Shown in pieces: positions 54,582-63,723 of a stretch of 64,000 bases of DNA. The number at the start of each line of letters is the position of its first letter. The stretch's first letter is position 1. The position numbers and the translations under genes were made by a program. This DNA comes from Sphaerisporangium perillae (GTDB taxonomy: Bacteria; Actinomycetota; Actinomycetes; Streptosporangiales; Streptosporangiaceae), in assembly GCF_023276435.1 (NCBI RefSeq), contig NZ_JALLPO010000018.1, forward strand, positions 1 through 64,000, written 5' to 3'. Below the pieces are notes generated by a model. It worked only from the letters and a program-made list of their open reading frames with translations, made no database searches and was not told the origin of the DNA.

Positions 54582-55703
54582 TTATGGGGAAATTCTCGCC
54601 TTAAGTTCCGCCACAGTCGCCACAGGAGCCGGATCGAGGCCAAATCCCAGGGCGAGATAGACGCTTCCGTAATCCACCAGCCCGACCAGCGAGGCCAGCC
54701 GCTCCAGCGGGTGGGCGCCCTCGGCGATGATCTCGGTGACCGGCACCCCGTGCCCCTCCGCCAGGCGCACCGACATCGCCCGCCTCTTGCTCACCTGAGG
54801 ATGCTCCTCCAGGTCGCGCAGGATGATCAGCCGCAGGGACAGGGAAGGCCCATCGCCGAAGATGTCCCGCTGGGCCAGCGGGCCCTCGAAGACCGCCACC
54901 TGGTTGTGGCCGGCTTCCGGGATCTCTCCCCAGATCGCGGGATATTTGGCGTTCTTGCCGAGCTGGGTCGCCAGCCTGTGGGCGGCCGCGCTCGTGACCG
55001 GCGAGGTGCCCCAGATCATCGGGATCGTGTCGGCGAGCTCCAGGGCCAGCGTCTTGCCCGGGTTGATGAACGACTCGCTGGAGGGACGGCAGCGGTGCGC
55101 GATGTCCTCCAGGCGCTTGGCCGCGGCCTCCACGGCCTCCGGGCCCACCTCGACCAGCCCGAGCTCCGACGCCACGGCCACCAGCGGGATGGTCAGCGCC
55201 CACAGGTTCGCCCGGGGCGCGGCGGCCGCCCCCTGAACCGGCACCACGGGCACGTGCAGCCCGGAGGCCTGCTCGGCGATCGCCGCCAGCGGCGAGCGCG
55301 GGCGGCTCACGGCGAGCAGACGGCACCCCCTGCGGACGGCCTCCAGCGCGAGCGTCTGGGTCTCCTCGGTGGTGCCCGAGGACGACACCGCGATGACCAG
55401 GTCGGCGGCCCCGACCCAGCCCGGCAGCCGGTAGGAGCGCGCCGTCACGATCGGGATCGGGACCCCGCCCCCGCACACCGCGGCGAGCATGTCGCCCGCG
55501 AGGGCGGACGCGCCCATGCCCGCGACCACGATCGCCCGCGGCCGGTCCTCCCGGGACAGCCGGGAGACCCCCGCCTCCAGCGCGCTGCGGTGCGAGGTGC
55601 GCACCTGCGCGCCATAGGAGGCGACCGCGGGCAGCATGCCGGACGGATCGCCCTCTGTCAGGAACGCCGCGTCGTCCAGCCGCTCGGGCTCGAAGGAGCT
55701 CAC
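54582..55703 (-). CDS. SIS-domain phosphoglucose/phosphomannose isomerase-like protein (TobH-type)
   Basis: 373 residues from a GTG overlapping the Trm112 stop (GTGA). Two SIS domains are visible. The first has AIVVAGMGASALAGDML and ADLVIAVSSSGTTEETQTLA; the C-terminal half matches the bifunctional phosphoglucose/phosphomannose isomerase C-domain (MIWGTSPVTSAAAHRLATQL, then NAKYPAIWGEIPEAGHNQV). It may interconvert Fru-6-P with Glc-6-P or Man-6-P, the step before ManB. It corresponds by position to Rv3256c. The activity in actinobacteria is not firmly shown. Confidence 0.85.
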   Translation of the reverse strand: MSSFEPERLDDAAFLTEGDPSGMLPAVASYGAQVRTSHRSALEAGVSRLSREDRPRAIVVAGMGASALAGDMLAAVCGGGVPIPIVTARSYRLPGWVGAADLVIAVSSSGTTEETQTLALEAVRRGCRLLAVSRPRSPLAAIAEQASGLHVPVVPVQGAAAAPRANLWALTIPLVAVASELGLVEVGPEAVEAAAKRLEDIAHRCRPSSESFINPGKTLALELADTIPMIWGTSPVTSAAAHRLATQLGKNAKYPAIWGEIPEAGHNQVAVFEGPLAQRDIFGDGPSLSLRLIILRDLEEHPQVSKRRAMSVRLAEGHGVPVTEIIAEGAHPLERLASLVGLVDYGSVYLALGFGLDPAPVATVAELKARISP

Positions 55704-55873
55704 GCCTTGCGAGCCTCGTCGACCAGCAGCACCGGGATGTCGTCGCGGACCGGATAGACCAGGCCGCACGTCTCGGAGCTGCACGCCAGCTCGTCGCTCT
55801 CGGTGAGGGCGGTGAGCGGCGACTTGCACGCCGGGCACGCCAGGATGTCGAGCAGCCAATCGTCGATCTTCAC
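55700..55873 (-). CDS. Trm112/UPF0434-family small zinc protein
   Basis: 57 residues: MKIDDWLLDILACPACKSPL, then ELACSSETCGLVYPVRDDIP with VLL. Cys13, Cys16, Cys31 and Cys36 form a zinc ribbon. Eukaryotic Trm112 activates several methyltransferases; bacterial members have been suggested to do likewise. The gene overlaps both neighbours by four bases (GTGA at each end), so manB, this gene and the SIS gene are translated as a coupled set. It is easily missed because the frame is open well upstream into manB. Confidence 0.9.
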   Translation of the reverse strand: MKIDDWLLDILACPACKSPLTALTESDELACSSETCGLVYPVRDDIPVLLVDEARKA

Positions 55874-57237
55874 GGTGCACTCCTCACGACGGCGAGGACC
55901 TCGTCCCGGACCGCCGTCATCAGCTTCTCTTCGGCCGCCTCGGCGTTCAACCGGAGGAGCGGCTCTGTGTTGGACGGACGAAGATTGAACCACCAGTCGG
56001 GGCCCGACACGGTCAGACCGTCGAGTTCGTCCACGGATGTCCCCGCGCGGCCGGCGAACCCGGCGCGGACGCGGGCCAGCGCCGCCGCCTGGTCGGGAAC
56101 CGTGCTGTTGATCTCGCCGGACGCCGCGTAGCGCGAGTAGCGCTCGAGCAGGCCGGAGAGCGGGCCGTCCTGCCCGCCGAGAGCGGCGAGCACGTGCAGC
56201 GCCGCCAGCATGCCCGAGTCGGCGAACCAGAAGTCGCGGAAGTAGTAGTGCGCCGAGTGCTCGCCGCCGAAGACCGCTTCCGTGCGGGCCATCTCGGCCT
56301 TGATGAAGGAGTGCCCGACCCGGGTGCGCATCGGGACGCCGCCGTGCTCGGTGACGATCTCGGGCACGGCCCGGGAGGTGATCAGGTTGTGGATCACCGT
56401 GGCACCCGGATGCCGGGCCAGCTCGCGCGCCGCGACGAGCGCCGTGATCGCCGAGGGCGACACCGACTCGCCGCGCTCGTCCACGACCCAGCACCGGTCG
56501 GCGTCGCCGTCGAAGGCCAGGCCGATGTCGGCCCCCTTGTCGAGCACGGCCTTCTGCAGGTCGCGGAGGTTGTCGGGCTCCAGCGGGTTGGCCTCGTGGT
56601 TGGGGAAGGCGCCGTCGAGCTCGAAGTACAGGGGCGTCACCTCCAGCGGGAGGCCGTCGAGCACCGACGGGACCGTGTGCCCCGCCATGCCGTTGCCGGC
56701 GTCCACGACCACGTTGAGCGGCCGGATGCCCGACAGGTCGACCAGCCCGCGCAGGTGGGCGGCGTATCCGGCGAGCAGGTCGCGCTGGACGACCTTCCCC
56801 TCCACGACGACGCCGTCGCCCTCCGGCGCATGCGCGAGGATCTCGGCGGCACGGTCGCGGATCTCGGTGAGGCCCGTGTCGGCGCCCACCGGGACGGCGC
56901 CCGCGCGGCAGAGCTTCATGCCGTTGTACCGGGCGGGGTTGTGGCTGGCCGTGAACATCGCGCCGGGGAGCCCGAGGCTGCCGCTCGCGTAGTACAGAAG
57001 ATCGGTGGACCCGAGCCCCGCGTCGACCACCTCGGCGCCCCGCCCGGTCGCGCCCCGGGCGAAGGCCGCCGACAGCGGGCCCGAGGAGGCGCGCATGTCG
57101 CGGGCGACCACCACGGCCTCGGCTCCGAGCACCTCGACGAACGCGGCGCCCACGGCCTCGGCGGCGGCTTCGTCGAGCTCATCGGGCACGACGCCACGGA
57201 TGTCGTACGCCTTGAAGATCTTGGCGAGGTCGCCCAC
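55870..57237 (-). CDS. manB: Phosphomannomutase/phosphoglucomutase
   Basis: 455 residues from a GTG with GGAG upstream (MGDLAKIFKAYDIRGVVPDE). The phosphoserine loop is AMFTASHNPARYNG (Ser98). The metal loop GLAFDGDADRCWVVDE, the sugar-binding FGGEHSAHYYFRDFWFADSG and the phosphate-binding LRPSNTEPLLRLNAEA are all intact. It converts Man-6-P to Man-1-P (and likely Glc-6-P to Glc-1-P) for GDP-mannose and wall glycan synthesis. Heads the manB-trm112-SIS operon and corresponds by position to Rv3257c. Confidence 0.95.
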   Translation of the reverse strand: MGDLAKIFKAYDIRGVVPDELDEAAAEAVGAAFVEVLGAEAVVVARDMRASSGPLSAAFARGATGRGAEVVDAGLGSTDLLYYASGSLGLPGAMFTASHNPARYNGMKLCRAGAVPVGADTGLTEIRDRAAEILAHAPEGDGVVVEGKVVQRDLLAGYAAHLRGLVDLSGIRPLNVVVDAGNGMAGHTVPSVLDGLPLEVTPLYFELDGAFPNHEANPLEPDNLRDLQKAVLDKGADIGLAFDGDADRCWVVDERGESVSPSAITALVAARELARHPGATVIHNLITSRAVPEIVTEHGGVPMRTRVGHSFIKAEMARTEAVFGGEHSAHYYFRDFWFADSGMLAALHVLAALGGQDGPLSGLLERYSRYAASGEINSTVPDQAAALARVRAGFAGRAGTSVDELDGLTVSGPDWWFNLRPSNTEPLLRLNAEAAEEKLMTAVRDEVLAVVRSAP

Positions 57238-57426
57238 TGCCGCTCCGCACCTAGTCACGTCTTATCGGGTCGAGCCTACTGTGTTCTCTCGCGCCCCATC
57301 ACGGAGCCGAGGACCGCGCGCGGTCGGGCACCCGGTGCGGCGGGCGTGGATCGGCAGGCGTGGATCGGCGGGCGCCGCCGTCGCCATGGATGGACGGCCA
57401 CCGGCCTTGGGCGCCGTGGTGCGGGC

Positions 57427-57795
57427 TCAGCGCTCCAGGTTCTGCTGCTGGGCGGACCGCAGGACGCGCAGGTGGCCGCGGCGGCCGACCTCGATGCCCT
57501 GCCCCACGGGCTCCCCGGAGGCCGGCGTGGGCCTCGCGGCCTCGCGCACGGCGTTGGCCAGCGCCTCCAGGTCGTCGGTGCTCGGCTGCCCCGCCTCCGA
57601 CGGCAGCCGGACGACCTCCCATCCGCGGGGGGCCGTCAGCCGCTCCGCGTGGTCCGCGCACAGGTCATAGCAGTGTGGTTCGACGTACGTCGCCAACGGT
57701 CCGAGCACGGCGGTCGAGTCGGCGTAGACGTACGTGAGTGTGAAGACGGCAGGCTGCCTGCAGGCGGTACGGGAACAGCTGCGGACGGGGCTCAC
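57427..57795 (-). CDS. DUF3499 family protein
   Basis: 122 residues with four cysteines in two pairs: Cys7 and Cys12 (RSCSRTACRQPA) and Cys42 and Cys46 (EPHCYDLCADH), together with His residues, probably a zinc-ribbon. The conserved core AVFTLTYVYADSTAVLGPLA lies between the pairs. It is restricted to actinobacteria and sits between manB and a divergent zincin-like gene, as Rv3258c does. Function unknown. GTG start. About 190 bases separate it from manB. Confidence 0.88.
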   Translation of the reverse strand: MSPVRSCSRTACRQPAVFTLTYVYADSTAVLGPLATYVEPHCYDLCADHAERLTAPRGWEVVRLPSEAGQPSTDDLEALANAVREAARPTPASGEPVGQGIEVGRRGHLRVLRSAQQQNLER

Positions 57796-58023
57796 GGAGG
57801 GACCGTATCCGGTCCGCGTTCACATTGCCACCACCCGGCAGCTCTTAACGAGCGTGTCGCCACAATTCGGACACTTGCCCTCCGTTGACGAGCCCTATGT
57901 CATCACCCGGAATCCCCTTGACGGACCCGCCGCACCGCCGCTGCCAAGGGCGGGGCGAATGCGGGCACCCGGACGTCCGGGAGTGGGCACAGGATCGGAG
58001 AGGCACGATCTAGGCTTGGCTAT

Positions 58024-58488
58024 GTGAGTTCGGCCCCAGGCGGCACGCCCCGCCCCAACGGCCCGCGGCGGCGGGACCGGCACGGCCGCGGCATGCGAGG
58101 TCCCCTCGCCCCGTCGCACGTGCCCATCGCGCGATCCCGCAGCGAGCGCTTCGACGATTTCGTGCTGGACGCCGTGGACCGGCTCAAGCCGAAGTGGGGC
58201 GGTCAGCTCTCGGCGGTCGAGTTCGCGGTGGAGGACGTCCCCCCGGCCGACGAGCTGATCGACGGGCCCGGCAGGCTCTCCTCCGACCCGATCCCCTTCG
58301 GCCGGGCCCAGCAGGCCGCCGGCGGCTCCCCAGCGGTCGTCGTGGTCTACCGCCGCCCCCTGGAGGCCAGGGCACGCGACCGCGACACGCTGGGCGCGCT
58401 CGTCCATGACGTGGTCGTCGAACAGGTCGCCAGCCTGCTCGGCCTCTCCCCCGAAACGGTCGACCCCGGCTACGACGACCGCCACTGA
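58024..58488 (+). CDS. Zincin-like metallopeptidase-family protein (Rv3259-like), altered active site
   Basis: 154 residues. Family blocks are RFDDFVLDAVDRLKPKWGGQ, VEFAVEDVPP, VVVYRRPLEARARD and LGALVHDVVVEQVASLLGL. In bacteria outside actinobacteria this family (zincin_1) carries HExxH at the last block; here it reads HDVVVEQ, so the Glu and second His are lost and peptidase activity is doubtful. The first 35 residues are basic and Gly/Arg-rich. GTG start with a weak AGG site. Divergent from DUF3499, as in mycobacteria. Confidence 0.82.
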   Translation: MSSAPGGTPRPNGPRRRDRHGRGMRGPLAPSHVPIARSRSERFDDFVLDAVDRLKPKWGGQLSAVEFAVEDVPPADELIDGPGRLSSDPIPFGRAQQAAGGSPAVVVVYRRPLEARARDRDTLGALVHDVVVEQVASLLGLSPETVDPGYDDRH

Positions 58489-58510
58489 ACACCCGCCCCG
58501 CAGACCGCGC

Positions 58511-58860
58511 CACATCCCTTCCCCCGGCCCTGACCTGAGCCCCCACGCCCCTCAGCCCACCGGCACAGCCCTTCCCACCCGGCCCTGAGCCTCCGCGACC
58601 CTCAGCGCGCCAAGCCACCGCGACCCTCAGCCCGCCCGCACATCCCTTCCCATCCGGCCCTGAGACGCCGCGACCCTCAGCCCGCCCGTATATCCCTTCC
58701 CACCCGGCCCGCTGATTCGCTTCTCCGGCGCCGGGGCGGCGAGAACCGCCACATTCCTTCCCACCCGGCCCTGAGACGCCGCGACCCTCAGCCCGCCCGC
58801 ACATCCCTTCCCACCCGGCCCGCTGATTCGCTTCTCCGGCGCCGGGGCGGCGAGGACCGG
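58511..58860. repeat. Intergenic higher-order tandem repeat array
   Basis: Two unit types alternate. Type A (about 50 bp) starts cacatcccttcccacccggc and ends gcgaccctcagcccgcccg. Type B (about 61 bp) starts the same way but ends gctgattcgcttctccggcg followed by ccggggcggcgag. The last four units run A-B-A-B (about 58640 to 58860), a 111-bp higher-order repeat with only a few differences. Earlier units are more degenerate A types. It fills the gap between the zincin-like gene and DUF5719. Confidence 0.88.
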
Positions 58861-58941
58861 TACGGCGATGCCGGCGCCGTCGTACGGCGGGCTACCGGGT
58901 TACCCGGCTACCGGCGATCTCCGGCGCCGCAGGGCGACCTG

Positions 58942-60372
58942 TCAGGGGAGGACCACGGTGGAGGACTCGGCCACCGGGGGGACGATCGCCCAGGTGCGGG
59001 CGAGGGCCAGCGGCTGGGTGGTGAGCAGCAGGCCCTCGGGGGTGCGCTCGTCCATCACCCGCCCGCCGTACACCGGGCCGGAACCGGGCAGGGGAAGCAC
59101 GACCACGCTGTAGTCGCCGCCGCCGGCCGGCGCGGCGAGCTTGATCTCCTTGGTGCGCGACCCCGGGATCTGCACCTCCACGGGCGCCGGCGCGGCTCCC
59201 CGCCGCGGCAGCGTCTGGACGCGCACCTTCCCCGCGGCGGCGGGCGCGGAAAGGATCAGCCGTGAGGAGACCTTCTTCCCGCTCCGGTTGTCGGCCACCA
59301 CGCTGCCGACCTCGATAGCGGGAGCTCCCGCGCTGAACGCCACGTCCTGGCGGGTGCCGGTGCCGGTGGCCATCAACCCGGCCACGATGGGCATCTCGGA
59401 GGTGAGCACGATCGCCGCCGGCTGGCCGCCGATGCCGGTCGACAGGTCGAGTGACGCCGTGGACCCCGCGGGCACGTCCAGCGACTCGCGGTTCTTCATG
59501 GCGTAGAACCCGTCGGCGGTCAGCGCCTTGATGTGGACGACGGTGTCGGCGTCTCCCGGCGCGGTGACGTACAGCTCGCGCAGGCCGCCGCCGCCGGGGA
59601 TGCCGGGGACGACGACGCTGGTCGCGGGCTCGGTGGACGCGGGGAGCCAGTCGGCGCCCTTGCCCTTGCCGAGGACCGCCCGCGCCGAGGCGGCCACCCG
59701 CCCGCTGATGGTGCGCACCTCCACGGCCATGATCAGCGGCGAGGGGGCGAGGTCGCGCACCCGTATCGTGCGGTGCTCGCCGGGCTTGAGCACCAGGCCG
59801 TTGCCGGACTCGCTGACGACCGGCCCCTCGCCGGCGTAGACCATGACCTCGATGACGGCCTGGGCGGCGTCGGCGTTGGTGAGGTAGAGCTGCACGTCGG
59901 CGGTGGCCGGCCCCGGGCCGACGAACCACGTGCTGGAGCCGGGCTCCGCGCAGCGCACGCCGGCCAGGCCGCGTGCCGCGCCGGTGAGCTGCCGGGTCGT
60001 CTGCGTCGCCTCCAGGCCGGCGGCCATCGCGCCGGTGCCGGCGACCTTCACCGGCCCCGACTTGGCGGGCAGGTCGCGCTGCCAGGGCACGCCGGGCTGT
60101 TCGAGCTTCGCCGCGCCGGACGGCTTGCCGCCGATCTCGGCGATCGTGGCCGCCCCGGCGCCCTTGCCGCCCGGTGGGGTGACCGCGCTGATCCGCCCGC
60201 CGCCCGGGGCCGGGCAGACGGTCGAGACCGACTCCACGGCCACCCTTCCAGGGGCGGGGACGGGGGCCGGGGTGACCCCTTGGCGGGTCACGAACGCCAC
60301 GCCGAACAGGGCCCCAAGAGCGATCAGGACCAGGGCGAGGAACCCGAAGCGGTTCTCGATCAGTCCCCTCAC
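58942..60372 (-). CDS. DUF5719 family membrane-anchored protein
   Basis: 476 residues. A single N-terminal membrane helix (FGFLALVLIALGALFGVAFV) anchors a large extracytoplasmic beta-rich domain (AGVRCAEPGSSTWFVGPGPA, VQLYLTNADAAQAVIEVMVY). Two cysteines (VCPAP and VRCAEP) may form a disulfide. The GTG start overlaps the glycosyltransferase stop (GTGA), so the two are translated together. It is specific to actinobacteria, and its coupling to a polytopic GT2 suggests a role in envelope glycan assembly; the activity is unknown. Confidence 0.85.
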   Translation of the reverse strand: MRGLIENRFGFLALVLIALGALFGVAFVTRQGVTPAPVPAPGRVAVESVSTVCPAPGGGRISAVTPPGGKGAGAATIAEIGGKPSGAAKLEQPGVPWQRDLPAKSGPVKVAGTGAMAAGLEATQTTRQLTGAARGLAGVRCAEPGSSTWFVGPGPATADVQLYLTNADAAQAVIEVMVYAGEGPVVSESGNGLVLKPGEHRTIRVRDLAPSPLIMAVEVRTISGRVAASARAVLGKGKGADWLPASTEPATSVVVPGIPGGGGLRELYVTAPGDADTVVHIKALTADGFYAMKNRESLDVPAGSTASLDLSTGIGGQPAAIVLTSEMPIVAGLMATGTGTRQDVAFSAGAPAIEVGSVVADNRSGKKVSSRLILSAPAAAGKVRVQTLPRRGAAPAPVEVQIPGSRTKEIKLAAPAGGGDYSVVVLPLPGSGPVYGGRVMDERTPEGLLLTTQPLALARTWAIVPPVAESSTVVLP

Positions 60373-63300
60373 CGGGCCAGCACCTCCTGGGGCTCCCTCT
60401 CCACCGGCATCTCGGCGTACTCCTCGACGGCCTCCGCGCTCCGGGCCCCGGGAGAGGCCAGGATCAGGACGAGCGCCACGAGTGCGAGCTGGGCCCAGAG
60501 CCAGGCGTCGTGCCAGAAGGCGGCGTACTCGACCGTGACCCGGCCGCCGGCGGAGGGCACCTCGAAGCCCTGCGCCCAGCCGTCGACCGTGCTCGCCGCG
60601 AGCGAGGTGCCGCCGGCCTTGGCCGTCCACCCGCCGGCGGGCTCCGCCAGCACGAGGGTGCGCTTCACCTGGCCGGGCGGGACCGTGACGGTGAGGCCGG
60701 CACCGGACGCCGTGTACTGGACGGGCGTCCGCCGCCCGCCCTCGTCGACGAGGTAGGCCCGGCCGAGCGGCTGGACCATCCGCCACAGCCCGGCGCTGGG
60801 CGAGAGGCTCACCCGGACGAGCGCCGGGTCGGAGTCCAGGGAGCGCCGCACCTTGGCGTCGACCGGGCCGGGAACGGCGATGAAGCGGACGCCGTAGGTG
60901 GCCAGGGTGCCGGCGTCGTCGCCGCCGCGTCCCGAGACGATGCCCGCCACGACATCCGACAGCCGGTCGCGCGTCGCCTCCGGCACCGGCAGGTCGGTCT
61001 CGCCGATCAGAGGGGTGCGGCCGCGCAGGACGGTGAAGCCGAGCAGGCCGCTCGCGCTCGAGCGCAGCACGACCGTGCCCTCCCCCTGGGGCGAGCCGGC
61101 GGCGACGAAGTCGCTGACCACGCTGGGGACGCCCCGCTGTAGCGGCCCGCGCACGCCGTCCTTGATCCACAGCCCGGCCACGAGCAGGGGCGTCGTGCAG
61201 GCCACCAGGACCATGAACGCGGCGCCGGCGCGGCGCAGGCCGCCGGCCCGGTGCAGCTCGATGACGCGGTGCCCGGTCAGGGCGGCGGCCACGATCAGGC
61301 CGGTGGCGGCGAACGCCAGCGGCACCCCCGGCCAGGCAGGCGCCCCCTGGACCGGAACGCGGGCCGCCACGATCGCGACCAGGACCCCGAAGACGGTGAC
61401 GCCCCAGCCGACGATGACCACCATCTGGTGCCGCCGGAACAGCAGGGCGGCCAGCGCCGCGGCGATCAGGCCGCCGGTCGCCCACACGGGGGGCACGCCG
61501 GGGCCGCCGGGACTCAGCAGCAGGAGCGCTTCCGGGGGGAGCCGCAGATCGACCAGGCCGGGCCGGTGCAGGCCGGCCTCCAGGAGGATGCGCCCCGGGT
61601 CGCCGGCGATCTGGACGACCCATGGGAACAGCAGCACGATCGGCACGGCCAGCGCGATGCCGAGCGAGACGCCGACGCCGCGCCGCACCCCGCCGAACGA
61701 CACCGCGGCGAGGCCGCCGACGACCGCCACCAGCACGTAGACCAGGGGCGCGAAGGCCGTCCCGACGGCCAGGAGCAGGCCGAGGCCCCACGCGGCCCGG
61801 CGGGCGGCGCGACGCTCTCCCGTGATCACCTTGGAAGCGAGCGCGGCGTAGGCGGGGAGCAGGACGAAGACCACCGCCGTGCCGAGGCGCCCGGCGGCGA
61901 CCGCGCCCGTCGCCACCGGAAGCAGCGCGTAGGACGCCGCGAGCCAGACCCGCGCCAGCGGATGGGAGATCATCGAGCGGGTCGCCACGTAGGCGGACAG
62001 GCCGGCGAGCGGCACGCATCCGAGCAGCAGGACCGAGACCGCCAGCCACGTCTTGCCGAGGAACACCGTCGACAGCGCGGCGAGCACCGCGACGTACGGC
62101 GGGGCCCAGCCGCCGGAGCCGAGGCCGCTGGCATGGTAGCCGGAGGTGTAGAGATGCCAGAGGTCGGAGGCGCCGCCGACGACGGGCACGAGCGCGCCGC
62201 CGCCGAGCAGGTCTCCGTACAGCAGCGACCGCTCGGCGGCCAGCGTGACGCCCACCAGCGCCAGGCAGAGCAGCACGCCGGGGTTGCTCAGGACGCGCTG
62301 CATCAGCCCGGCGTCGGTGAGCAGCTCCTCGCCGTCCTCCTTGGCCGGTTCGGAGATCACCGCGTGGTGCCGTCCGGCGGAGTCGATCGGCCCCGACCCC
62401 GACAGGTAGCCCTGGACCATGTCGGCCAGGCGCCGGTAGGCCATGCCCGACGGCGTGAACAGCGGTTTGACCTGCGGGTAGCCCTGCTTCCTGTTCTTTC
62501 GCCTGGCTTTCCTGGCCTTCATGAGGCGGCGCGGCGAGCCGAGGACGGAGACGAGCGCGGCCACCTCGTCCAGGGCGTTCGCCGGCTGTTTGGCCAGCAG
62601 CAGCAGGAAGGTGCGGAACAGCGATACGACGAGGTTGCGCGCCACCGACCACAGCAGCGACCGGAACGGCAGGTTCGCCATGACCACGAACAAGGCGTTG
62701 CGCCGGTCGAGCCTGCGGGGATGGACATCGCTGGCGGCCATGCGGCGTCTGCGGCGCGTCGCCGCCTCGGCGTGCCAGGCGACGGCGTCGGTGACGTTCA
62801 GCACGTGGTAGCCGGCCGCCGTGGCGCGCCAGCACAGGTCGAGGTCGTCGCGGAAGAGGGGTAGGCCGGCGTCGAGGCCGCCGAGCTGCTCCCACACGTC
62901 GCGGCGGATCAGCATGCCGGCCGTGGACACCGACAGCGTCTGATGGACGCCGTCGTGCTGGCCCTGGTCGTACTCCCTGGGCTCGAGGCCGGTGTCGCGG
63001 CGGCCCGACCGGTCGACCGTGACGCCGATCTCCAGCAGGGTGCGCCGGTCGAGCCAGTCGCGCAGCTTCGGGCCGAGAACGGCCGCCTTCTGGTCTCCGG
63101 CGGCGGCCCACAGGAGCGCCTCCAGAGCGCGCGGATCGGGCGCCGAGTCGTCGTGCAGCAGCCAGATCCACTCTTCGCCGCCGGTGCGCGGCAGGCGCTC
63201 GAGGACCGCCGCCACCGCCTCGCCGAAGCCGGTCGAGCGGGGCAGGGTCAGCACGGCGTTCGGCCCGAAGGCCTCGGTCAGCATCTTCGCGCCGCCGTCG

Positions 63301-63500
63301 CGGCTGCCGTTGTCCACGCCGACGACCCGGTCGAGCGGACGCGTCTGCCGGAGAACGCCCTCCAGCGTCTCCTTCAACCAGCGCGTGCCGTCATGGGCGA
63401 CGACGATCGCTGTGACCGATGGACGCGGCGGTTGCACGGAGGTGGTGTCCTTGGGGGCTCGTGTGGCTTTGCGCCGATCACGATACGGCACCCCGGCCAC
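60369..63500 (-). CDS. Large GT2 glycosyltransferase with polytopic membrane domain
   Basis: 1043 residues. The N-terminal GT2 domain (about 25-290) has VTAIVVAHDGTRWLKETLEG, VVGVDNGSRDGG, the donor/metal WIWLLHDDSAPDP and LPLFRDDLDLCWRATAAGYH. The rest contains about 12-14 membrane segments and an outer-facing domain (about 760-1000), then a final helix (LWAQLALVALVLILASPG). The layout resembles actinobacterial membrane glycosyltransferases that modify cell-wall or exported glycans. The GTG start is at 63500. Its stop overlaps DUF5719. Acceptor and donor sugars are unknown. Confidence 0.9.
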   Translation of the reverse strand: MAGVPYRDRRKATRAPKDTTSVQPPRPSVTAIVVAHDGTRWLKETLEGVLRQTRPLDRVVGVDNGSRDGGAKMLTEAFGPNAVLTLPRSTGFGEAVAAVLERLPRTGGEEWIWLLHDDSAPDPRALEALLWAAAGDQKAAVLGPKLRDWLDRRTLLEIGVTVDRSGRRDTGLEPREYDQGQHDGVHQTLSVSTAGMLIRRDVWEQLGGLDAGLPLFRDDLDLCWRATAAGYHVLNVTDAVAWHAEAATRRRRRMAASDVHPRRLDRRNALFVVMANLPFRSLLWSVARNLVVSLFRTFLLLLAKQPANALDEVAALVSVLGSPRRLMKARKARRKNRKQGYPQVKPLFTPSGMAYRRLADMVQGYLSGSGPIDSAGRHHAVISEPAKEDGEELLTDAGLMQRVLSNPGVLLCLALVGVTLAAERSLLYGDLLGGGALVPVVGGASDLWHLYTSGYHASGLGSGGWAPPYVAVLAALSTVFLGKTWLAVSVLLLGCVPLAGLSAYVATRSMISHPLARVWLAASYALLPVATGAVAAGRLGTAVVFVLLPAYAALASKVITGERRAARRAAWGLGLLLAVGTAFAPLVYVLVAVVGGLAAVSFGGVRRGVGVSLGIALAVPIVLLFPWVVQIAGDPGRILLEAGLHRPGLVDLRLPPEALLLLSPGGPGVPPVWATGGLIAAALAALLFRRHQMVVIVGWGVTVFGVLVAIVAARVPVQGAPAWPGVPLAFAATGLIVAAALTGHRVIELHRAGGLRRAGAAFMVLVACTTPLLVAGLWIKDGVRGPLQRGVPSVVSDFVAAGSPQGEGTVVLRSSASGLLGFTVLRGRTPLIGETDLPVPEATRDRLSDVVAGIVSGRGGDDAGTLATYGVRFIAVPGPVDAKVRRSLDSDPALVRVSLSPSAGLWRMVQPLGRAYLVDEGGRRTPVQYTASGAGLTVTVPPGQVKRTLVLAEPAGGWTAKAGGTSLAASTVDGWAQGFEVPSAGGRVTVEYAAFWHDAWLWAQLALVALVLILASPGARSAEAVEEYAEMPVEREPQEVLAR

Positions 63501-63723
63501 GCGAGGTCCGCCACTCCGCCAATCCGGTGATGCGATGCCGATCCGGTACGGCCATCCCGATCGCGATCGTCCTTCCCCCGGACACCGCCCGGTGCATCAC
63601 GTCCCCTCGCCCGGCCTCCGGCTGTGGCCCCCCTGGCCCCAGCCGCCGGCCCTGACCGTGATCGCTCGGCGTTGCTCGTGGTATATCGGATCGCGACCCT
63701 GATGGCTCAGCGGTCGCGGTGTC

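Noticed and set aside
58184-58804. Gly-rich protein on the minus strand through the repeat array
   Set aside because: No ribosome binding site or family, and it runs antisense into the zincin-like gene; the repeats alone keep the frame open.
58511-58860. CRISPR array
   Set aside because: Units are contiguous, of two lengths, with no unique spacers and no cas genes nearby.
60373-63171. Extension of the DUF5719 frame across the glycosyltransferase gene
   Set aside because: The extension is Arg/Pro/Gly-rich and out of frame with the clear GT2 protein; the GTG at 60372 with GTGA overlap explains the true start.
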